Part shown: positions 62,301 through 64,000 of the stretch, piece after piece | Position numbering within the stretch: position 1 is the first letter of the stretch | Layout of the letters: each line of letters opens with the position of its first letter | From: Niveibacterium terrae | GTDB taxonomy: Bacteria > Pseudomonadota > Gammaproteobacteria > Burkholderiales > Rhodocyclaceae | DNA: 64,000 nucleotides | NCBI RefSeq assembly: GCF_048213115.1 | Contig: NZ_CP172404.1 | Coordinates: forward strand, 620,001-684,000 | Reading direction: 5' to 3' | Position numbers and translations under genes: made by a program | The notes under the pieces: model-generated | Database searches by the model: none | What the model was told of the DNA's origin: nothing | Seen by the model: only the letters and a program-made list of their open reading frames with translations

Positions 62301-63044
62301 GCCGCCTTGGCCGTCCGAAACGGTCACGGTGAAGCTGTCCGAACCGTTGTAGTTGGCCGAAGGCGTGTAGGTGAAAGTGCCGTCCGCATTGACGACGACC
62401 GAGCCATGCTGAGGCGCGGTGCCTGCCGAGTAGCTCAGCGTGTTGCCGTTCGCATCTGTTGCGCTGACGGCTCCGTTGACCGGAGTGTCTTCTTGGGTCG
62501 AGATCGTCGTGTCGGCGGCGGTTGGGGCGAGGTTGGCGGACGTGGTCGCGGTTGTGGTCGCAAGGCTCTGGATCGTCGCGGAGCTGGTCGTGCTCGTGCT
62601 GTTCGACGTAAGCGACAGCGGATCCGTTCCTTCGCTGATCCGCAGTAGCTGTACGAAGCTGTGACCATCCTGGCCGTCCCCTCCGGTCAGGCCGGCCGCG
62701 GCCGCGTCGAGTTCGGCGAGCGGGTCGTTGCCGCTGTTTAGCGCCTGGATGACCTGATCGAGTTGGGCATCCGGGCGGGCGAGGGCGGCTTCCTGAGGAG
62801 CCGGGCTGTCCTGGCTGAGTAGCGTCGCATCGGCGAGCACTTCCCGCCCCTCGCCGATCACAACCAGGGCTCCGTCAGCGTTGCTCAGCTCGACCGAGCT
62901 CGCTGTGGCGGTGACCAGAGTCTCGCCTTCCCGAACGTGGTCGCCGACGTGAAGCTCCCTGAGAGAGCCATCGGCTCCACGTATCCAGGCGCGCCCATCA
63001 AGGTGGCTGACGGTGGCTTCGGCGTGCACGGTGGTGGTGGGCAT
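50382..63044 (-). CDS. giant LapA-like repeat adhesin with retention module and RTX type I secretion signal
   Basis: The 4220-residue surface adhesin has an N-terminal retention module (about 1-140) ending in the LapG-type cleavage site DAAAAGLTGG (cut expected between A116 and A117). Seven ~91-residue cadherin-like repeats with EDTPVTG follow, then 17 copies of a 103-residue repeat (SAEDTAHTITAADLLGKAAD...), one more 91-residue repeat, VCBS-type repeats, diverged repeats, a PA14-like domain (about 3520-3700; YMEAGKTYTFSSYMDDTAILKIGG), and C-terminal RTX nonapeptides (GGDGNDALLGG, GGAGNDYLSGG). It ends in a VCA0849-type secretion signal (DLVTDFTKG, LDLRDLLQGE). It should pass through the TolC-OmpA duct and stay anchored until LapG cuts it. 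Calcium probably folds the repeats. Confidence 0.96.
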   Translation of the reverse strand: MPTTTVHAEATVSHLDGRAWIRGADGSLRELHVGDHVREGETLVTATASSVELSNADGALVVIGEGREVLADATLLSQDSPAPQEAALARPDAQLDQVIQALNSGNDPLAELDAAAAGLTGGDGQDGHSFVQLLRISEGTDPLSLTSNSTSTTSSATIQSLATTTATTSANLAPTAADTTISTQEDTPVNGAVSATDANGNTLSYSAGTAPQHGSVVVNADGTFTYTPSANYNGSDSFTVTVSDGQGGTTTSTVNVGVAPVNDAPTTSNVTVSTSEDTPVTGSVTAADVDGDALTYSAGTAPQHGSVVVNADGTFTYTPAANYNGSDSFTVTVSDGQGGTTTSTVSVGIAAVNDAPTTSNVTVSTSEDTPVTGSVTAADVDGDALTYSAGTAPQHGSVVVNADGTFTYTPAANYNGADSFTVTVSDGQGGTTTSTVSVGIAAVNDAPTTSNVTVSTSEDTPVTGSVTAADVDGDALTYSAGTAPQHGSVVVNADGTFTYTPAANYNGADSFTVTVSDGQGGTTTSTVSVGIAAVNDAPTTSNVTVSTSEDTPVTGSVTAADVDGDALTYSAGTAPQHGSVVVNADGTFTYTPAANYNGSDSFTVTVSDGQGGTTTSTVSVGIAAVNDAPTTSNVTVSTSEDTPVTGSVTAADVDGDALSFAKGSDPAHGSVVVNADGTFTYTPAANYNGADSFTVTVSDGQGGTTTSTVSVGIAAVNDAPTTSNVTVSTSEDTPVTGSVTAADVDGDALTYSTGTAPQHGSVVVNADGTFTYTPAANYNGSDSFTVTVSDGQGGTTTSTVNVGVTAVNDAPTTSVVTLAASAEDTAHTITAADLLGKAADVEGDTLSVSNVSVDHGTLTANSNGTWTYTPDSNFNGQVSFSYTITDNGSTNGAADPKSVAGSATLEVTPVNDAPTTSVVTLAASAEDTAHTITAADLLGKAADVEGDTLSVSNVSVDHGTLTANSNGTWTYTPDSNFNGQVSFSYTITDNGSTNGVADPKSVAGSATLEVTPVNDAPTTSVVTLAASAEDTAHTITAADLLGKAADVEGDTLSVSNVSVDHGTLTANSNGTWTYTPDSNFNGQVSFSYTITDNGSTNGVADPKSVAGSATLEVTPVNDAPTTSVVTLAASAEDTAHTITAADLLGKAADVEGDTLSVSNVSVDHGTLTANSNGTWTYTPDSNFNGQVSFSYTITDNGSTNGVADPKSVAGSATLEVTPVNDAPTTSVVTLAASAEDTAHTITAADLLGKAADVEGDTLSVSNVSVDHGTLTANSNGTWTYTPDSNFNGQVSFSYTITDNGSTNGAADPKSVAGSATLEVTPVNDAPTTSVVTLAASAEDTAHTITAADLLGKAADVEGDTLSVSNVSVDHGTLTANSNGTWTYTPDSNFNGQVSFSYTITDSGSTNGAADPKSVAGSATLEVTPVNDAPTTSVVTLAASAEDTAHTITAADLLGKAADVEGDTLSVSNVSVDHGTLTANSNGTWTYTPDSNFNGQVSFSYTITDNGSTNGAADPKSVAGSATLEVTPVNDAPTTSVVTLAASAEDTAHTITAADLLGKAADVEGDTLSVSNVSVDHGTLTANSNGTWTYTPDSNFNGQVSFSYTITDNGSTNGVADPKSVAGSATLEVTPVNDAPTTSVVTLAASAEDTAHTITAADLLGKAADVEGDTLSVSNVSVDHGTLTANSNGTWTYTPDSNFNGQVSFSYTITDNGSTNGVADPKSVAGSATLEVTPVNDAPTTSVVTLAASAEDTAHTITAADLLGKAADVEGDTLSVSNVSVDHGTLTANSNGTWTYTPDSNFNGQVSFSYTITDNGSTNGVADPKSVAGSATLEVTPVNDAPTTSVVTLAASAEDTAHTITAADLLGKAADVEGDTLSVSNVSVDHGTLTANSNGTWTYTPDSNFNGQVSFSYTITDSGSTNGAADPKSVAGSATLEVTPVNDAPTTSVVTLAASAEDTAHTITAADLLGKAADVEGDTLSVSNVSVDHGTLTANSNGTWTYTPDSNFNGQVSFSYTITDSGSTNGAADPKSVAGSATLEVTPVNDAPTTSVVTLAASAEDTAHTITAADLLGKAADVEGDTLSVSNVSVDHGTLTANSNGTWTYTPDSNFNGQVSFSYTITDNGSTNGVADPKSVAGSATLEVTPVNDAPTTSVVTLAASAEDTAHTITAADLLGKAADVEGDTLSVSNVSVDHGTLTANSNGTWTYTPDSNFNGQVSFSYTITDSGSTNGVADPKSVAGSATLEVTPVNDAPTTSVVTLAASAEDTAHTITAADLLGKAADVEGDTLSVSNVSVDHGTLTANSNGTWTYTPDSNFNGQVSFSYTITDNGSTNGVADPKSVAGSATLEVTPVNDAPTTSVVTLAASAEDTAHTITAADLLGKAADVEGDTLSVSNVSVDHGTLTANSNGTWTYTPDSNFNGQVSFSYTITDNGSTNGVADPKSVAGSATLEVTPVNDAPTTSVVTLAASAEDTAHTITAADLLGKAADVEGDTLSVSNVSVDHGTLTANSNGTWTYTPDSNFNGQVSFSYTITDSGSTNGVADPKSVAGSATLEVTPVNDAPTTSNVTVSTSEDTPVTGSVTAADVDGDALTYSAGTAPQHGSVVVNADGTFTYTPAANYNGSDSFTVTVSDGQGGTTTSTVSVGIAAVNDPAVIQPISLTLTETDSVLKTGGSLAITDVDSPATFIAQSNVAGSNGYGHFTVNTDGSWTYTADSAHNEFEAGKTYTDSITVTSADGTQSTISIKIAGTNDAAVITPAVVTLTETDSVLSTGGTLAITDVDSPATFIAQSNVAGSNGYGHFTVNTDGSWTYTADSAHNEFEAGKTYTDSITVQSADGTPSTITVEIAGTNNAAVITGSDAGSVKEDTTTLASGTLSVTDADAGEASFQVQTNAAGAHGTFSIDAAGHWTYTLNSADPAVQALGEGQSLPNETFTVKSLDGTEHTVTVAITGTNDIASITGSAAGEVTEDSNVSASGTLTTGGTLTVHDVDTDAAHLATPVTLTGTYGSFTVDTASGQWTYSVDNSLNAIQALGDKQSLIDTITVKSADGTASQTLTVTIHGSNDAPTLTTQFFTTSEDTVLSGKLAASDAEGDTLSYALDSSAAHGSLTVNADGIFSYAPAANYNGADSFTVKVSDSHGGTTTSTVSIGVTPVNDAPTTSAVTLAGTRVKTTTITAAELLGKAADIDGDTLTVSNLKITSGNGYVTDNNNGTWTYTPSGTGTVNFSYTITDNGSTNGVSDPKSVTGSAKLTVSSSYHNATISGDNAGAVTEDGGIANATHGTSFDSGTLTIKDSDSGQASFQPANTLSGTYGSFTFNAATGAWTYTLDNSKPETQALTPSDTTSDSLTVYSLDGSASQTIKVTITGANDAPTVASSTVSGTEDTPLVLSWAQFHVTDVDGGSSSGITITSLPKDGQLQYYNGSSWVAVTQGQTISQTEIDANHLRFVPDANESGNSSYNTAGLGDQHADYASFSFTATDGISSSSSASITLDIAPVADGPVIQVNGSSIVAGAAIIATPALGDGLTTRTYVNLAKISTDTVDTTAEVSTLLTRLDAATTSLASTSISGTPQNYTPHSGSSPTGISEDGAYRMSGLIYMEAGKTYTFSSYMDDTAILKIGGQEVLNKAYNSWGNITATTFSPAVSGYYTLDWAVYNGNGVGAVKPYLSVDGGTALELTSSNFNLYSSVSTLDSTGAVHLGLVGDSSGGYYPAYNSSVEDTPFKLSPISVTLADTDGSEQLGSISISGLPEGSVITDGTHSFTATSGATSVVITSWSLSSLSFTPPHDFNGTVTLSLTATSTETATGQTGSTTATLPILVTGVNDAPVAVADNASVTEDSGSYTVNGSVTSNDTDVDGDKLHVAAVNGQTSLLAQDVAATYGSFHINADGSYTYQLANDNAQVNALNKGEVLHDTISYTVADPSGATSTATLTVTINGADETSANVIDSSLATVAGTAGADLIHASAANSIVDAGNGNDIVYGSDNSQATDLATLKTSNFMGANSDDTANHALGNVIHGGDGNDALLGGAHSDLLDGGAGNDYLSGGAGNDALRGGEGKDRIEGGAGSDVLMGGAGSDVFVWSLNDGSATAGTSTTGNSALGIGDSVGHAGTTDLVTDFTKGSGGDALDLRDLLQGESHFGQDPGNLANYLHFEATTSGGVTSTVVHVSSSGGFTGGTYNAGHEDQTIVLTGVNLLIDGSTSLLNDANIINNLLTNKNLITD
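50800..51010 (-). other. RTX calcium-binding repeats of the adhesin
   Basis: About five consecutive GGxGxDxLx nonapeptides just before the C-terminal secretion domain. In type I secreted proteins these fold on meeting calcium outside the cell. Confidence 0.85.
55354..60606 (-). repeat. 17 tandem 309-base repeats (103 residues each)
   Basis: Seventeen in-frame copies at an exact 309-base period, nearly identical in DNA. Two variable positions account for almost all differences: TDNGS or TDSGS, and NGAADP or NGVADP. Rare single-copy markers include a synonymous change near 56832 and another near 60333. Confidence 0.95.
60607..62530 (-). repeat. 7 tandem ~273-base repeats (91 residues each)
   Basis: Seven in-frame copies with EDTPVTGSVTAADVDGDAL and NADGTFTYTPAANYNG. 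The copies are less uniform than the 309-base set. An eighth copy lies on the other side of the 309-base array (about 55083-55353), so that array seems to have expanded between copies of this one. Confidence 0.9.
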
Positions 63045-63175
63045 GGCGGACTCTCAAATCGGACTGAGGGATGATGATCCGAGTCTAAAGTTCGCCGGAG
63101 GGTAAGCGCATCGTACCCCGGGGCAGGTTTTGCTCCCCGATCTGTCAATTCCTGTGACGAGAATCCTTGGGGGGC

Positions 63176-63784
63176 TCAGCGTATGCCGTGGACGCGCAGC
63201 GCCAGTTGGAGCCGGTCAGCGACCTTGAGCTTTTCGAAGACCGACGACAGGTGGGATTTGACGGTGCGCTCGCTGATGCCCAGTGCGTTGGCGATGTCCG
63301 CATTCGATTCGCCGTTCGCGGCGCGCCGGGCGATTTCGCTTTCGCGCCCGGTCAGATCCGTTGCCCACGCGCTGGTGTGCGCGGGCGTGCGGTCCACGGC
63401 CCGGATCAGCCGGGTGACCAGGCTGCGCCCGACCCACAGTTCGCCGCTCGCGACGACCGAGACGACCTGATGTAGTTGTTCGATCGATGCGAAGGCGTGG
63501 CAATAGCCCGAAAATCCGTTTTCGATCGCGAGCAGAGCTTCCGCATCGTCGGGACGAGCGCTGGCCAGGATCAGCAGGTTTTCGTTGGAACTGAGGCTGC
63601 GCCAGGTGGCGTCGCCGAGTTCGGGCAGGTCGGGGGTGTCGCGGTCGATCAGCGCGATCCCCGGGGCGGGAGCGAGCTGATCGAGGCTCTTGACCCTCTT
63701 GACAGTCCAGGCCGAGACCAGCTCGTGCCAACGTCTGGCAAGCGCGTCGTCTGCGGTGATCAGGGTCAGGGTGTCGTGCCTCAT
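63176..63784 (-). CDS. LuxR/NarL-type response regulator
   Basis: The 202-residue protein has a receiver-like domain (about 1-120) and a C-terminal LuxR helix-turn-helix (about 140-200; LTGRESEIARRAANGESNADIANALGISERTVKSHLSSVFEKL). The acidic pair (D12/D13) and an aspartate in ALIDRDTPD are present, but the conserved lysine region reads SGYCHAFAS, with no Lys. It overlaps the HlyD-family gene by 4 bases and lies 131 bases upstream of the adhesin, so it is a likely local regulator. No sensor kinase is adjacent within the window. Confidence 0.88.
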   Translation of the reverse strand: MRHDTLTLITADDALARRWHELVSAWTVKRVKSLDQLAPAPGIALIDRDTPDLPELGDATWRSLSSNENLLILASARPDDAEALLAIENGFSGYCHAFASIEQLHQVVSVVASGELWVGRSLVTRLIRAVDRTPAHTSAWATDLTGRESEIARRAANGESNADIANALGISERTVKSHLSSVFEKLKVADRLQLALRVHGIR

Positions 63785-64000
63785 CGCTCGCTCAGGGCCG
63801 CCGATTTTGCTCGTAACACGGGCTTGAGCAGATAGCTCAGCACCGACTTCTTGCCGGTCAGGATGTCCACTTCGGCGACCATGCCGGGAATGATGGGCAG
63901 CTTGCCGGCCCCGAGCGTCGCGCTGTGGGTGCGCACGCGCACTTCGTAGAACGCGTTGCCCTTTTCATCGACGACGGTGTCGGCGCTGATGTGCTCAAGC
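63781..64000 (-). CDS. HlyD/LapC-family type I secretion membrane fusion protein (C-terminal end only)
   Basis: The last 72 codons of a gene that continues beyond the window. The sequence EVRVRTHSATLGAGKLPIIPGMVAEVDILTGKKSVLSYLLKPVLRAK is the typical HlyD-family C-terminus of adaptors in adhesin secretion. With an ABC exporter (presumably outside the window) and the TolC-OmpA protein it should export the adhesin. The stop overlaps the LuxR-type gene start (ATGA). Confidence 0.88.
   Translation of the reverse strand, partial: LEHISADTVVDEKGNAFYEVRVRTHSATLGAGKLPIIPGMVAEVDILTGKKSVLSYLLKPVLRAKSAALSER

Noticed and set aside
50382..63044. Tandem repeats as a CRISPR array
   Set aside because: The units are in frame, contiguous and protein-coding, with no unique spacers.
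63143..63148. TTGACA on the minus strand upstream of the adhesin as a promoter
   Set aside because: A consensus -35, but no acceptable -10 lies 15-19 bases away; the only candidate is about 27 bases downstream.

Overview
The window looks like chromosomal DNA of a betaproteobacterium, most likely a relative of the Rhodocyclales (inferred from gene content and order, not from a search). Supporting signs are the high-GC core, the block glnE / yhdP-nitrilase-tldD, folE2-dxs-ispA-xseB, the rppH-coq7 pair, rplM-rpsI and a CysPTWA-type sulfate transporter. No tRNA, rRNA, CRISPR array, transposase or integrase was found.

Layout. (1) 1-9360 is a visibly less GC-rich block, all on the minus strand, with one apparent operon: an orphan multi-PAS protein, then RsbR-, RsbS-, RsbT- and RsbX-like proteins (a stressosome), a hybrid histidine kinase and an HD-GYP response regulator. 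It is bracketed by two direct copies of the last ~29 codons of glnE (145-231, decayed, and 9361-9447, inside intact glnE). That suggests an island inserted at the 3' end of glnE. (2) 9361-38937 is housekeeping: glnE, yhdP, a nitrilase, tldD, sulfate uptake (sbp-cysT-cysW-cysA), aroG, sixA, a CYTH-CHAD phosphatase, bepA, a TusA-like protein, pmbA, darP, a lytic transglycosylase, proS, rppH, coq7, an OsmC protein, rplM-rpsI, folE2, dxs, ispA and xseB. A possible ~110-nt small RNA with its own promoter and terminator lies upstream of rplM. (3) 39107-45484 is a seven-gene minus-strand cluster: a secreted protein, a LolD-like ATPase, a LolE/MacB-like permease, a LolA-like periplasmic protein, an outer-membrane barrel and a LytS/LytTR two-component pair. 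It looks like a dedicated trans-envelope trafficking system with its own regulator. (4) 45657-64000 is a Lap-type biofilm system: a TolC-OmpA fusion, the LapG protease, the LapD c-di-GMP receptor, a 4220-residue LapA-like adhesin with two families of tandem repeats, a LuxR-type regulator and the end of an HlyD-family adaptor.

How the parts connect. The stressosome block ends in an HD-GYP protein expected to degrade c-di-GMP. The Lap system near the other end of the window is the classic machinery that releases a surface adhesin when c-di-GMP falls. A stress-to-detachment route through c-di-GMP is therefore possible, but this link is inference. Protein starts were moved inside several long open frames where a ribosome-binding site, family length or ATGA overlap pointed to a later start.
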